Counted from the stretch's first letter, positions 15,018 to 25,556 are shown. The stretch is DNA of 64,000 nt from JACDAN01 sp963834825 (GCA_963834825.1 CAWICZ010000014.1:186001-250000); one strand, 5' to 3'. Made by a program: numbers and translations. The notes: generated by a model from the sequence alone, not told the origin.

Positions 15018-17064
15018 GTGAGATTCATGCGCCACTGGATCACGCTTGCCCGCAAGCGGCTCGCTTTGCGAGACGAGCGCGGAATCGCGCTCATCATGTC
15101 GCTCGGGATTCTCTTCGTGCTGACCATCTCGCTCGGCACCGTGATCTACGTGACGAGCGCGAGCGCGCGCCACGCCGAGCACAGCAACGCCGGCCAGAAG
15201 GCGTATGCACTCGCGGAGGCCGGCGTCAACAACGCATTCGCCGTCCTCAACGCGAGCTACCCCAACGACCCGGCGGTGACGGACAGCCTTCCCGGGCAAC
15301 TGGTGCCTCCTCAGGCCGCAGCCGATTGCGCCGGAGGCCGGCGCCACCGTCACGAGCTTCCCGGGTACGGCCACGGGATCGATGAACGACGTCCCGTGTG
15401 GCGGCACGCCCTTCACTGGTGCGCCTGACGCTGGGCGGCCCAACGAGACGGTCGCACTGGTGGGGCAGGCTCCGCAAGGTCGAGGGGATGGGGCTCGCGT
15501 GGGTGATTCGATCGACCGGCAGCGTCCCGAACCCGACCGGGCCCGGGGCGGCAGCAGTGACGCGGAAGGTGACGGCCAAGGTTCCGGTCGTATTCCACCG
15601 ACCACGCCGGCGAGCGCGACCGGTCCGCTGAACTTCCTCTACGCGGGCTCCGACATGTGGTTCCAGAACTCGGTGCACATCAAGGCTCCGATCTACGTCA
15701 GGCGTGACCTTCACTTGGAGTCCACGGCCGTGATCGATGGAGAGGCGGAGAAGGCCGCGATCGGCCGCGACCTGTACCTGAAGAACCCGCAGAACCAGAT
15801 TGGCCTCACGGGCGTCAGCGGTAACGCGGACCCTCACGGTCAAGGTTCCGGTCGTCATGCCGCCCGCGCAGAACGTCCCGCCCGGGATTCTGGACTGGGT
15901 CTACTCCGCTGGAGATATGACGCTCGACCAGCACACGAACATGAAGTCACCGCTCTTTGTCGACGGAAATCTGACTCTCCGGAACACACCAGAGATCCAC
16001 GGCCGCCTGTACGTCGACGGCAACCTGCACCTCGACAACAGCTCGGACATCATGCCCACGGCGAACATCGCGGTCGCCGGCATGACCACCCATTCGAAAG
16101 GCATCGGCGCGATCGAACAAGCGCGTGAGCGAGGCGCACCTGCAGGGCGGCTGCCAGGGGCACGCAACGTGCGGCTGGGATGCCGACGAGTGTCGTACGT
16201 CAACCCCGCCAAGCGCGACCAGATCATGCCGCCCCGGCCGGTGACGCTGCCGACCGCTCCCCAACTGGAGCTTCTGGTACCAGGCCTCCTCTCCCGGCCC
16301 GACCTGGAACTGCGACGCTGCCACCAAGACCGGGCCGCCGCCCGTCTTCGACAACAACTCGACGCTCGATCTCGCCATCGGCGGCAGCGTGCCCGGCACC
16401 TTCGACCTGACGCCCGGTACGAGCTACACCTGCAAGACGCTCGCGGGCGAGCTCTCGTGGAACGCCGCCACGAAGAAGCTCACGGTCAAGGGAACGATCT
16501 TCATCGACGGCAGCGCGACGGCCACTGATCGCGGAGCCACGTACGGCCCCACGAGCCAAGGCGCGATCTACCTGTCGGGCACGTTCATCATCGATAACCA
16601 CGGCTACCTCTGCGCAATCAGCTGCAACTCGCCGGCGGACAACTGGGACCCGAACAAGACCGCCCTCGTCGATCTGCGCCACACATCCGGGCTCACACGG
16701 GCGCTTGTGACTACACCGCGACGTCTCCGTGGGATCCCGAATAAGTCGAGCGCTCGTCGATCGTCGCGCGACGGTCTTGACGGCGCCGGCTCGGCGCAAG
16801 GACAAGGGAGCGACGTCGACCCCGGCGACAGAATCCAGCTTAAAGGCGCCGACTTCCAGGGCGCACTCATCGCGAACCACACGGTCACGACGGAGACGAC
16901 CGCGAAATGCCGTCGGCCCGCTGGTCAGTCTGACCGGCTCCGTCTCTCCGGGTCAGGGCGGCGACTTCCTCTTCCCGCCGGTCAATTTCGCGCCGTCCGG
17001 GGCGCCCGGCAACCCGCCGCCGCCGAGCAGCGTGCTCGAGCCGCGCGAGTTCGAGGGCGGCTGA
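15018..17064 (+). CDS. PilX-like pilus assembly protein with tandem repeat domains, multiple frameshifts
   Basis: GTG 15018 (or ATG 15027) begins a PilX-type N-terminus: basic residues, then ERGIALIMSLGILFVLTISLG membrane helix and QKAYALAEAGVNNA. After that the reading changes frame repeatedly, but family-like pieces remain: NFLYAGSDMWFQNSVHIKAP (frame 1) and then a related unit DWVYSAGDMTLDQHTNMKSP (frame 2), GELSWNAATKKLTVKGTIFIDG and FQGALIANHTV near the C-terminus, ending PPPPSSVLEPREFEGG at 17064. The two units start 264 bp apart at a shared block. Secreted, beta-rich pilus-associated protein; first gene of the pilus locus. A deletion fusing two tandem paralogues is an alternative. Confidence 0.7.
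15557..15855 (+). repeat. In-frame internal repeat of PilX-like gene (35-bp cores 264 bp apart)
   Basis: The cores at 15557-15591 and 15821-15855 both encode V-T-R-x-x-T-x-K-V-P-V-V and share the ending AAGGTTCCGGTCGT. Spacing is 264 bp, i.e. 88 codons. Confidence 0.6.
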
Positions 17065-17112
17065 CGATGACAACTCCTAAACCTCTTCGGCGAGTCTGCC
17101 GATGGAGTCACC

Positions 17113-18261
17113 ATGGACTTGAACACTCTGCTCCGGACCGGAGTCGAAAGGGGCGCGAGCGACGTCCACCTGAAAGTCGGGCAGCCGCCGGTGATCCGTC
17201 ACGACGGATCGCTGACGCCTCTCGACGGCTGGGCGCCGCTCGACGCCGCGCAGCTCGAGCTCGTGCTCAACGAGGTCGGCGCTGCGGCGCCCGCGCGACT
17301 CGCGGCGTTCCACGAGACCGGCGAGCTCGACACCGCCTACCAGCAGCCGGGCCTGCCGCGCTTCCGCGTCAACGCCTTCCGGCAGCGCGGTGACATCTCC
17401 TTCGCGTTTCGCGCGATCCCGACCGAGGTTCCGACCTTCGACCAGCTTCGCCTTCCGCAAGGCGTGCGGAACCTCGCCGAGGAGCACCGCGGCCTGATCC
17501 TCGTCACCGGGGCCACCGGCGTCGGCAAGACGACGACCCTCGCCTCGATGCTCGGCCACATCAACCGGACCCGCCGGCAGCACATCGTCACGATCGAGGA
17601 TCCGATCGAGATCCTCCACTCCGACGAGAGCTGCATCGTCAACCAGCGCGAGGTCGGGCTCGACACCGACTCGTTCAACCAGGCGCTGCGACGCGTGCTG
17701 CGGCAGGACCCCGACATCATCCTGATCGGCGAGCTCCGCGACGCCGAGACGGCGGAGACGGCGCTTCAGGCGTCCGAGTCCGGCCACCTCGTGCTGTCGA
17801 CGATGCACACGCTCGACGCGGCCGAGACGGTCGCGCGCATGGTCGAGTTCTTCCCTGCGGCGAAGCAGGCGCAGGTTCGCTCGATCCTCGCCGGCGTGCT
17901 GCGCGGCGTGGTCAGCCAGCGCCTCGTCCCTCGCACCGACGGCGGCCGCGTGGCGGCAGTCGAGGTGATGGTCGCGAACAGGCGGATCGCCGACCTCATC
18001 CGTGAGAACCAGGCCGATCTGATCACCGACGCGATCGCCGAGGGCGAGTTCTTCCACATGCAGACCCTGACGGCGGCGCTGATCGAGCTCGTGCTCACGG
18101 GCGCCGTCGATCGCGACGTCGCAGCCGCTGCCGCGCCGAACCACCACGACTTCGTGATCGCGCTCGAGCGCGCCATGAAGGAACAGGCCGCGCAGGAAGC
18201 CGGCGAGACGGAAGAAGACCCCGCCTACGCCGAAGCTGCGCCGGCCCTGCGCCTCGCGTGA
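17113..18261 (+). CDS. pilT: PilT-family retraction ATPase, first paralogue
   Basis: 382 residues, intact. Walker A GATGVGKT at 133-140, the Asp box TIEDPIEILH, Walker B-like DPDIILIGELRDAET and the His box GHLVLSTMHTLDAAET identify a PilT-type hexameric ATPase. The C-terminal ANRRIADLIREN corresponds to the PilT AIRNLIRE region but is divergent. A GGAG ribosome binding site lies 5 bp before ATG 17113. PilT hydrolyses ATP to depolymerise the pilus. A second PilT is encoded at 25557; the two differ in length and C-terminus. Confidence 0.93.
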   Translation: MDLNTLLRTGVERGASDVHLKVGQPPVIRHDGSLTPLDGWAPLDAAQLELVLNEVGAAAPARLAAFHETGELDTAYQQPGLPRFRVNAFRQRGDISFAFRAIPTEVPTFDQLRLPQGVRNLAEEHRGLILVTGATGVGKTTTLASMLGHINRTRRQHIVTIEDPIEILHSDESCIVNQREVGLDTDSFNQALRRVLRQDPDIILIGELRDAETAETALQASESGHLVLSTMHTLDAAETVARMVEFFPAAKQAQVRSILAGVLRGVVSQRLVPRTDGGRVAAVEVMVANRRIADLIRENQADLITDAIAEGEFFHMQTLTAALIELVLTGAVDRDVAAAAAPNHHDFVIALERAMKEQAAQEAGETEEDPAYAEAAPALRLA

Positions 18262-18874
18262 TGCGCCTCCGCCGGTACGCCGCGGCGGCCGGCCGTCGAC
18301 TCGCCGCCGAAGGCGGCTACTCGCTCAGCGAGCTGATCATCGTGCTCGCGATCCTCTTGATCGTCGTCGGGGCGCTGACGCAGCTCTTCGTCTCGGCTTC
18401 GACCGCGCAGGTGGACATGACGAGGCGCTTCGAGGCGCAGCAGGACATGCGGCTCGCACTCGACAAGCTGCGGCGCGAGATTCACTGCGCGAAGCACGGT
18501 CACCGGGCGCTCCGCCGACCTCTCGATCGTCATCTCGCTCGGTTCCTACTGCCCGACGAACACGACCGGAGACGTGACGCGCGATGTCACCTGGTGCACG
18601 AGGGACAAGGCGGTAGCGCGACCGCCCCGGCGCCGCGGCGACCCGCCGTACTCGCTCTGGCGCTACAGCGGCACCGACCTGCACGGGCACTGGCCGGCAA
18701 GGAGGCCGACTACCTGACCACCGGTCAGGTCTTCACTGCCTATGCCGCCGCCCGCGGGCGGCAGCCTCCCGAAGCTGAGCGTCGAGCTTCCCGGTCGACG
18801 TCAAGCCGGCCGACGCGAAGCAGCGATACGACCTCAAGGACGACATCGTCCTTCGCAACACCACCGCGTCGTAA
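18261..18874 (+). CDS. Minor pseudopilin (PilW/PulJ-like), frameshifted
   Basis: ATG 18261 overlaps the pilT stop as TGATG. The N-terminus has a class III prepilin signal: basic leader, AAEGGYSLSELIIVLAILLIVVGALTQLF, where cleavage after the second Gly leaves Tyr-Ser-Leu-Ser-Glu with Glu at position 5. The frame breaks near 18490; later pieces (SIVISLGSYCPTNTTGDVT, DVKPADAKQRYDLKDDIVLR) show the remaining chain in other frames, ending TAA 18872-18874. Would be processed by the PilD encoded next and incorporated at the pilus tip or base. Confidence 0.78.
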
Positions 18875-18928
18875 ACGCCGTAGCCGGCGCCTCAAGCCGC
18901 GCGCCGCGGACGCCGATAGGAGATAACG

Positions 18929-19676
18929 ATGAGCGCCGCCCTCGCAGCCGTCGCGTTCCTACCCGGTCTCGCGCTCGGAAGCTTTCTCAACGTCGTCGCC
19001 GCGCGCGTACCGCTGCGGCGCTCGGTCGTGCACCCCGGCTCCGCGTGCATGTCGTGCGCCACGCCGCTCGCGTGGTACGACAACCTCCCGGTTCTCTCGT
19101 ATCTCCTCCTCCGCGGCCGCTGCCGGAGCTGCGGCACGTCGATCCCGCTGGAAATACCCGCTCGTCGAGCTCGGCACCGCGCTGCTCGTCGGCGCGTGCG
19201 TGCTCGCGTTCGGCCTCACCGCGTATGCGGCAGTAGCCGCCTTCTTCTGCGCCACGCTGGTCGCCGTCTCCGTAACCGATCTCGAGCAACGGATCATCCC
19301 GAACCGAATCGTGCTGCCGGCCGCCGCGGTCGTCCTGGTGGCCCAGACGGCGCTCCAGCCGTCGCCGGAATGGGCAATCGCCGCCCTCGGCGCATCGCTG
19401 TTCCTCTTCCTCGCGGCGCTCGCCTACCCGGCCGGCATGGGCATGGGCGACGTCAAGCTTGCGCTGCTCCTCGGCGCCATGCTCGGACGGACCGTGCCGG
19501 TGGCGATGATGATCGCGATGCTCGCGGCACTCGTCCCGGCGATCGTCCTGCTCGCCCGGCACGGAAGCGCGGCCCGCAAGATGGGCATTCCGTTCGGCCC
19601 CTTCCTCGCCCTCGGCGGCATCGTCACGCTCTTCGCCGGCGACTGGATCCTCGACGCCTACCTCAGCTTGCTGTGA
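18929..19676 (+). CDS. pilD: Prepilin peptidase PilD, one +1 frameshift
   Basis: ATG 18929 with AGGAG upstream. N-terminus FLPGLALGSFLNVVAARVPL, then the zinc-binding tetracysteine CMSC...CRSC around a bilobed loop (residues 31-67), and in the second frame the two catalytic aspartates of A24 peptidases: VTDLEQRIIPN and MGMGDVKLALLLG. One base must be removed at about 19148 (PxWKYPLVELGT is restored). Seven or eight helices; cleaves the leader of the prepilins of this locus and methylates the new N-terminus (family knowledge). Confidence 0.9.
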
Positions 19677-19692
19677 CGTGGAGGCCTCGACT

Positions 19693-21466
19693 GTGAACAA
19701 CGAGAGCCCCGAGCTCCGCCTCGTCGAAGGCGAGGCCGCCTGGGAAGAAGAGCCCGCTCAGCCTGAAAGCCGCGAGCGGAGCGAGCTCATCGCTGAACTG
19801 GTCGGCGAGACGGGCCTCTTGCAGCCGGACCAGCTCGAGAACGTTCGCACGCGCGCGGCCGGAGGCTCGTTCTCGCAGGCGCTCCGCGACGAGGGGCTCG
19901 CCACCGCCCAAGGCGTGGCGCGCACGCTCGCCGAGCAGTACCACCTGCCGCTGATCGACCTCGCCGAAGCCGGCATCGATCCGGAGGCGAGCAAGCTCAT
20001 CGCGCTGCCGGTGCTGGAGCGTGTCGGCGCGATCCCGTTCGCGTTCGAGGACGGCACGCTGAAGATCGCGATCACCGATCCACAGAACGTTCAGGGCCTC
20101 GACCAGCTCCGACTCGCGACGCGCCATTCGGTCGAGTTCTTCGTCGCTGCGAGCACCGACGTCCTGACCGAGGTCAAACGCCTGGCGCGCGCCTCCGAGG
20201 CGCTGAACGCTGCCCTCGTCGACGACGCCGTCGCCGAGGCCGCCGTAAGAGACGGGGAGGGGGACGACCTCGAGGCCGACGACGGCATCTCCGAGGCCCC
20301 GCTCGTCCGGCTCGTCAACTCGATCATCTTCCAGGCCGCCGAGGAAGGCGCCAGCGACGTCCACTTCGAGCCCCAGGAGGACGCACTCGTCGTCCGTCTC
20401 AGGATCGACGGCGTGCTTCGCGTCGTGCAGCGGATCCCGACGCGCCTGACCTCCGGGCGTCACGACGCGGCTCAAGGTCCTCGCGAAGCTCGACATCGCC
20501 GAGCGGCGCAAGCCGCAGGACGGCCGCATCACGCTCAACGCTGCTGCTGCCGGCCGCCTGCTCGACATCCGCGTCGCCACGCTTCCGACAGTCGAGGGCG
20601 AGGCCGTGACGATGCGCCTCCTCGACAAGTCCCGCAGCGCGCCGACGCTCGGCGAGCTCGGGCTCTCCGACGAGATGCGCGAACAGCTTTCGAGCATCGT
20701 CTCCAGGCCCACAGGAGCCCTGCTCGTCACGGGGCCGACCGGCTCGGGAAAGTCGACGACGCTCTACGCCGCACTCGCGGAGATCAGCCGGCCGGAGATC
20801 AACATCATCACGGTCGAGGACCCGGTCGAGTATCGGCTCGCCGGCATCAACCAGATCCAGATCAACCATCGCGCCGGCCTGACGTTCGCAAGCGCTCTGC
20901 GCTCGATCCTGCGCTCGGATCCCGACGTCGTCATGGTCGGCGAGATCCGCGACGGCGAAACCGCGAAGATCTCGATCGAGGCGGCGCTCACGGGCCACCT
21001 CGTTCTCTCGACACTGCACACGAACGACGCGCCGGGCGCGATCACCCGTCTCAACGAGATGGGCGTCGAGCCCTTCATCACCGGCGCGGCCGTTTCGGCC
21101 GTGCTCGCGCAGCGGCTCGCCCGAAAGCTCTGCCCGCATTGCGCGGAGCCGTACACGCCCTCTCAGCAGGAGCTGCTCCGCCTCCGCGTCGACGGCAACG
21201 TCGCCGCCGGGCTGGAGCGTGGAGTGTTCCACCGCCCTCGCGGCTGCGCACGCTGCGCCGAGACCGGCTATCGCGGCCGTATCGGCATCTTTCAGCTCCT
21301 GGAGATGACCGAACGGCTCGAGCACCTCGCTTCCGAGCGGGCTTCCCGCGAGGAGATCGAGCGCGCGGCCTACGCCGAGGGGATGCGCTCGCTGTGGGAC
21401 GACGGCGTCGCGAAGGTCGCGGCCGGGCTGACGTCCGTCGAAGAGCTCGCCCGCGTCTGCGTCTGA
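19693..21466 (+). CDS. pilB: PilB/GspE-type pilus extension ATPase, one +1 frameshift
   Basis: Start GTG 19693 is preferred because GGAGG sits 8 bp upstream; GTG 19678 is in frame. N-terminal MshEN/GSPII_E domain (FSQALRDEGLATAQGVARTLAEQY), then the ATPase with Walker A GPTGSGKS, DPVEYRLAGINQIQIN, Walker B DPDVVMVGEIRDGET and His box. A tetracysteine zinc site CPHC...CARC follows near 21130-21255, as in GspE/PilB. One extra G in the GGG at 20455-20457 breaks the frame after RIPTRLTSG. Last gene of this pilus operon part, ended by a perfect hairpin. Confidence 0.92.
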
Positions 21467-21485
21467 CGCCGTTCGATCAGAACTT

Positions 21486-21521
21486 GGTTCCAGGGGATGG
21501 AATGAACCATCCCCTGGAACC
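21486..21521. terminator. Perfect 15-bp hairpin between convergent pilB and hydrolase genes
   Basis: Left arm GGTTCCAGGGGATGG at 21486-21500, 6-nt loop, exact complement at 21507-21521, followed on the plus strand by GATTTGTT. It can serve both convergent genes. Confidence 0.75.
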
Positions 21522-21527
21522 GATTTG

Positions 21528-23108
21528 TTATCCGGAGAAGGGGATCACGTCCTGCTCGCAGACCGTTCCAGGCGCCGGCGTGACAACCCGGAGTAGGTAG
21601 CTCGACGCCGCCGCGTCGGCGCACTGGGAGAGGAAGAGCGACGTGTGGCCCCACCCGTGCACCGTCAGCAGCCTCGAGTTCGGCAGTAGCCCGGCAACGG
21701 TCACGGCGCCCTCGTAGCGCGTCGCGGGATCGAACTGCGTGCCGACGACGAGCACCGGGTTCGCCGTGCTCGCGGTGAACGGGCCCATGTACCGGTCCTC
21801 GTCGGCGCCCGTCCACTCCGCGCAGATGCTCGAGACCCACGTCCAGATGCGGCCGAAGTACCCGAACTGCTCGTCCGCCGCCGCTCCGGCCGCGGACCAG
21901 GCCGAGTACGAGTCCGGGTTGTCGCTGTCCGAGCAGGCCACACCCGGGAACCCCTCGACGAGGTTCGGGTAGTGCGGGAACCCGCCCTTCGCGATGTACA
22001 TCGGGCGGTCAAAGAGCGCCTGCACCCGCGCACCCAGAGTCGCCGGAATGGCCTCCGCCTCGATGTCGGCGAGCAGCTGCGCGTGATCCGGCCACGAGAA
22101 CGAGTCGTACATCGCGTTCAATGTGAGCGCGATCAGGATCGAGTAGTTCAGCTCGCCGACGGAGCCGTCCGGGAACGTGAACTCAATCGGCTCCTGCTTG
22201 AGCTGTTCCGCGAGATCCGCGAAGCGCTGAGCCGAGTCGGGGGCGAACGCGCACGCGTCGCCGCCGGCGTCGCAGAGGCGGAAGAACTCGTTCAGCGTCG
22301 CCTGCGCCCCCGCGTCGCTGTGCAGGCGCGTCGAGAACGGCAGAGTCTCCGCCTCGTTGCCGACGCCGGTCGACCAAGCGATCGGGTCGAGTACCCCGTC
22401 GACGATCAACGCCCGCACTTTGGCCGGGAACAGATTTGCGTACGTGACCCCGAGGTAGGACCCGTACGAGTAGCCCGCGTAGGTGAGCTGCTTGTCGCCA
22501 ACCGCCTGCCGCAGCAGGTCGAGGTCGCGTGCGACATTCGCGGTCGACATGTGATCCATGATGCGGCCGCCGCGCCGATCGCACGCGTCGATGAGGTAGC
22601 GGTCGGCCGTGATCCAGATCGCCTCCTCTTCAGGCGTCAGCGGGAAGGCGAACGGCGTGAAGTACGGCTCCCATTGCTTCGGGTTCCCAAAGCAGCGCAG
22701 CGGCGTGCTGCGAATGATCCCCCGCGGGTCGAAGCCGACTAGATCGAAGCGGGCGCGAACCTCGTCGCTGAAGAGGAACGGCCCGGCGAAGAGGACGAAG
22801 TCGACGCCGGACCCTCCGGGCCCGCCGGGGTTGAGGAACAGCGATCCGATTCGCTGCGACGGATTGGTCGCCGGCAGCCGAACCATGGCGATCGCGACCG
22901 TCCCGCTGTTGGCGTTGTGGTCGAGCGGGACTTTGACGCTCCCACACTCGAACGGGCCGAGATCCTGGTGGCAGCTGCTCCACTTGATTTTCGGATTCGG
23001 CGGCGCGGCCGCGCCGTCCTCGGCGGCGAGCCCAAAGCCGAGACACGCCAGCGCGACAAGCACGGCGAGCGCTCGGAGCGACGCTCTCCACGAGCCTTCA
23101 ATAGCCAT
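21528..23108 (-). CDS. Secreted alpha/beta hydrolase with TAP-like C-terminus (S33-type peptidase)
   Basis: 526 residues from ATG 23108, preceded by AAGGAG. A signal peptide (RALAVLVALACLGFGLAA) is followed by the tripeptidyl-aminopeptidase pattern: IKWSSC...FECGSVKVPLDH, oxyanion region NPGGPGGSGVDFVL, nucleophile elbow AGYSYGSYLG, and a C-terminal TAP domain with the acid VVGTQFDPATRYE and base VHGWGHTSLF. Exported; likely releases N-terminal peptides or hydrolyses esters. It sits inside the pilus locus on the opposite strand, between pilB and pilA, and has no obvious pilus role. Confidence 0.9.
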   Translation of the reverse strand: MAIEGSWRASLRALAVLVALACLGFGLAAEDGAAAPPNPKIKWSSCHQDLGPFECGSVKVPLDHNANSGTVAIAMVRLPATNPSQRIGSLFLNPGGPGGSGVDFVLFAGPFLFSDEVRARFDLVGFDPRGIIRSTPLRCFGNPKQWEPYFTPFAFPLTPEEEAIWITADRYLIDACDRRGGRIMDHMSTANVARDLDLLRQAVGDKQLTYAGYSYGSYLGVTYANLFPAKVRALIVDGVLDPIAWSTGVGNEAETLPFSTRLHSDAGAQATLNEFFRLCDAGGDACAFAPDSAQRFADLAEQLKQEPIEFTFPDGSVGELNYSILIALTLNAMYDSFSWPDHAQLLADIEAEAIPATLGARVQALFDRPMYIAKGGFPHYPNLVEGFPGVACSDSDNPDSYSAWSAAGAAADEQFGYFGRIWTWVSSICAEWTGADEDRYMGPFTASTANPVLVVGTQFDPATRYEGAVTVAGLLPNSRLLTVHGWGHTSLFLSQCADAAASSYLLRVVTPAPGTVCEQDVIPFSG

Positions 23109-23250
23109 CGTGCTCTCCTTTGTCGATGCCCTACAGAGCACTGGGCTAGACAATTCCTCACACGCCCGACGGGTGGTGTCAAGCGAATGTGATACGGCCG
23201 GCTCGCGCATCCTCGCGAAGCCCGCATCGGCGGATGCTCTCGCCTGGGTG

Positions 23251-23514
23251 CTACGCGCGCTGGATTTCGCAGCCGAGGAACGCGAAGGAGCTCGCGGCCT
23301 CGGCGAGGAAGGCGCTCGCCTCGTCCAGGCGGGCGAACGTGTACTGCCGGAGGCGGACGGCGTTGTCGCCGCGCTCCTCTTCTCTGAGCTCCGCCGCGAC
23401 TGTGAAGGTGCCTCCGTCCGCGAGCAGCCTCAGGACCGCGACGAGCGTTCCGTCCCGCAGCACGTGGTGCGTTTCGGGCCCACCGATAGGCGCAGACGAG
23501 AGAGCGGGTTCCAT
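23251..23514 (-). CDS. Hypothetical small protein
   Basis: 87 residues from ATG 23514 (MEPALSSAPIGGPETHHVLR). A compact alpha/beta protein with VAVLRLLADGGTFTVAAELRE and a C-terminal helix RLDEASAFLAEAASSFAFLGCEI; no signal peptide or transmembrane segment. I do not recognise a named family. It is divergent from pilA, sharing a 115-bp intergenic region, and follows the hydrolase on the same strand. Confidence 0.6.
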   Translation of the reverse strand: MEPALSSAPIGGPETHHVLRDGTLVAVLRLLADGGTFTVAAELREEERGDNAVRLRQYTFARLDEASAFLAEAASSFAFLGCEIQRA

Positions 23515-23629
23515 GCCCGGGCTATCGGCCTTCGAAGGTGCGTGAAATACCCCCAAAAGGGGGGTGAGGTCGGGCGCCGCCGCGAGCGATACCTGTCAGG
23601 TGTCTGCCATTCAACCAAGGAGAAACCAC
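23515..23629. promoter_or_regulatory. pilA leader and divergent intergenic region
   Basis: Contains a hairpin ACCCCC-AAAA-GGGGGGT near 23549-23565, a small palindrome ACCTG-T-CAGGT at 23591-23601, and a Shine-Dalgarno AAGGAG at 23617-23622 seven bases before the pilin ATG. No consensus -10/-35 pair is convincing. Confidence 0.4.
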
Positions 23630-24069
23630 ATGACACGCATTCGTGAGCGGCTCGCTCGCGAGGAGGGGTTCACTCTCATCGAGCTCCTCGTCGTTATCGT
23701 CATCATCGGGATCCTGCTCGCGATTGCAGTCCCGTCGTACCTCGGCTTCAAGGATCGCGCGAACGAGACGGCCGCGCAGTGCGAACGTCCGCGCGGCCGT
23801 CCCGTCGGCCGAGGCGTACTACGCCGACAACGACACGCTACGCCGACATCGACGGTAGCGCGCTTACCTCGGGCTACCAGGGCATGACGATCGGCCTGCT
23901 CAAGGGCATCGACACGCGCCGTCAAGCTCGACGAAGGCGTCCGACGCGGTCTCGGCGACCAGCACCTACTGCGTCGAGGCAAGTCGGGCGACTAGTCGCC
24001 TCAAGATCAACCGGCCCGGCGCGCGATCGCCAGCGTCGACGGACGCCGCCGGCTGAACTGTCTGCCCGT
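23630..24069 (+). CDS. pilA: Major type IV pilin, several +1 frameshifts
   Basis: ATG 23630 with a strong ribosome binding site. The class III signal is perfect: MTRIRERLAREEG then FTLIELLVVIVIIGILLAIA with Glu5. After residue 50 single-base excesses at about 23780, 23838, 23920 and 23936 break the frame; removing them gives ANVRAAVPSAEAYYADNDTY, then SGYQGMTIGLLKGIDTRVKL and SATSTYCVEAS, the C-terminal pilin body with a Cys. The exact stop is uncertain (24054-24080). A strong intrinsic terminator follows, as expected for a highly expressed structural gene. Confidence 0.85.
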
Positions 24070-24097
24070 AAGCGAGCTCTAGCTCGAGCTGGATCGA

Positions 24098-24130
24098 CGG
24101 AGGGGCGCGGGCAACCGCGCCCCTCTTTCT
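24098..24130 (+). terminator. Intrinsic terminator after pilA
   Basis: 10-bp perfect GC stem GAGGGGCGCG / CGCGCCCCTC (24098-24107, 24114-24123), 6-nt loop, then TTTCTTC. Separates pilA from the GGDEF/HD-GYP gene. Confidence 0.85.
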
Positions 24131-24208
24131 TCAGGACTGACCAAGATCTCTCACACTCCCGAACACAACACTCCGATCTGGAACCGCAGCGCTGCGCGCG
24201 CGCTCGCC

Positions 24209-25539
24209 GTGCTGCTCGTCGGCCTCGCCGTCGCTCTCGGCACCTGGGGCGCAGAAACGGTCTTCGCCCGCAGCGCGGACGACTGGCCGGCCAACAACTT
24301 CGAGCTCGCGCAGCTGGCCGGGACTCTCGTTCCTCCTCGGCTTCGGGCTTCTGACCTCGCTCGTCGTTCTCGGTCGCCTCGCCGGCTACCGGCGACGGGT
24401 CGAGCGCGCCCGTGAGGCCGAGCTCGCGCGCCTCGCGCAGGCTGCGCTCACCGACAGCCTCACGGGCCTCGGGAACCACCGCTCCTTTCACGAAGATTTG
24501 CGGCGCGAGATCGCGCGCCGCACGCGCTCCGGCTCCTGCTTCAGCCTCGTCATGCTCGACCTCAACGGGCTCAAGCAGCTCAACGACAGGCTCGGCCACC
24601 AGGCCGGCGACGAGCGGATCCGCGCCGTCGCCGACTGCCTCCGGGCGACGATGCGCGCGACCGACGCCGCCTATCGGACCGGCGGCGACGAGTTCATCGT
24701 CCTGCTTCCCGACGAGCGGGCCTGGGGCGCGCTGGAATTCGCGCGGCGCCTCCAGGACGAGGTCGCTGCGCCATCGCACCGAGCCGGCCGTCACCTGCGG
24801 GATCGCCGAGTCGGTCGCGTTCGAGACTGCCGACACGCTGCTTCGTCGCGCCGACCTCGCCCTGTACGACGCCAAGCGGTCGGGCCGTCAGATCGTCCTC
24901 TACGCGGACGGGCTCGCGCCGAAGCCGGACATCCGCCCCGACCAAGCGGCGACGCGCCGAGAGCACAGGCTCCTCGCCACGGCGCTCGCGCGGGCCGTCG
25001 ACGCGAAGGACGCTGGGACTCGCAATCACTGCGAGACCGTCTCCGAGCTGTGCGTCCTGATCGGGCAGTCGCTCGGGCTCGACGCCGACCGGATCGAGCG
25101 GCTCCGGCTTGCCGGCCTGCTGCACGACGTCGGCAAGATCGGCGTCTCCGACGGGATCCTTCGGAAGCCCGGACGACTGGACGCCGACGAGGCCGCTGAG
25201 ATGAGCGGTCACGTGCGCATCGGGCATGCGATCGTCGCGTCGGCCGAGCTCGAGGAGGAAGCGCGTTGGGTGCGCCATCACCACGAGCACTTCGACGGGA
25301 GCGGCTATCCCGACGGTCTCCGCGGTGACGAGATCCCGCCCGAGTCGCGCATCATCCTCGTCGCCGACGCATTCGAGGCGATGACGGCCGACCGTCCGTA
25401 CCGCCGCGCAAGACCGGTGCACGAGGCGCTTGCGGAGCTGGAGCGCCTGGCGGGCACCCAGTTCGACCCGGTTTGCGTCGACGCGCTGCGCTTCGCCCTC
25501 GACCCGGACGAAATTCACCCTCAAGTTAACGCCGCCTAA
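24209..25539 (+). CDS. Membrane GGDEF plus HD-GYP c-di-GMP protein, two +1 frameshifts
   Basis: Begins with hydrophobic LAVLLVGLAVALGTWGAE and a second helix LLGFGLLTSLVVLGRLAG after a frame change near 24330. The GGDEF domain shows LTDSLTGLGNHRSF, MLDLNGLKQLND and an intact active-site GGDEF in YRTGGDEFIVLLP. After a second shift near 24770 the HD-GYP domain has LLHDVGKIGV and HHEHFDGSGYPDGL, all catalytic residues present. The protein could make and degrade c-di-GMP. It lies between pilA and pilT2, so it probably controls piliation. The start is uncertain; no good ribosome binding site was found. Confidence 0.85.
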
Positions 25540-25556
25540 CGCCGAAAGAGGCCTAA

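Noticed and set aside
23535..23629. c-di-GMP riboswitch in the pilA leader
   Set aside because: The conserved GEMM core was not found; only a CCCCC-AAAA-GGGGG hairpin is present.
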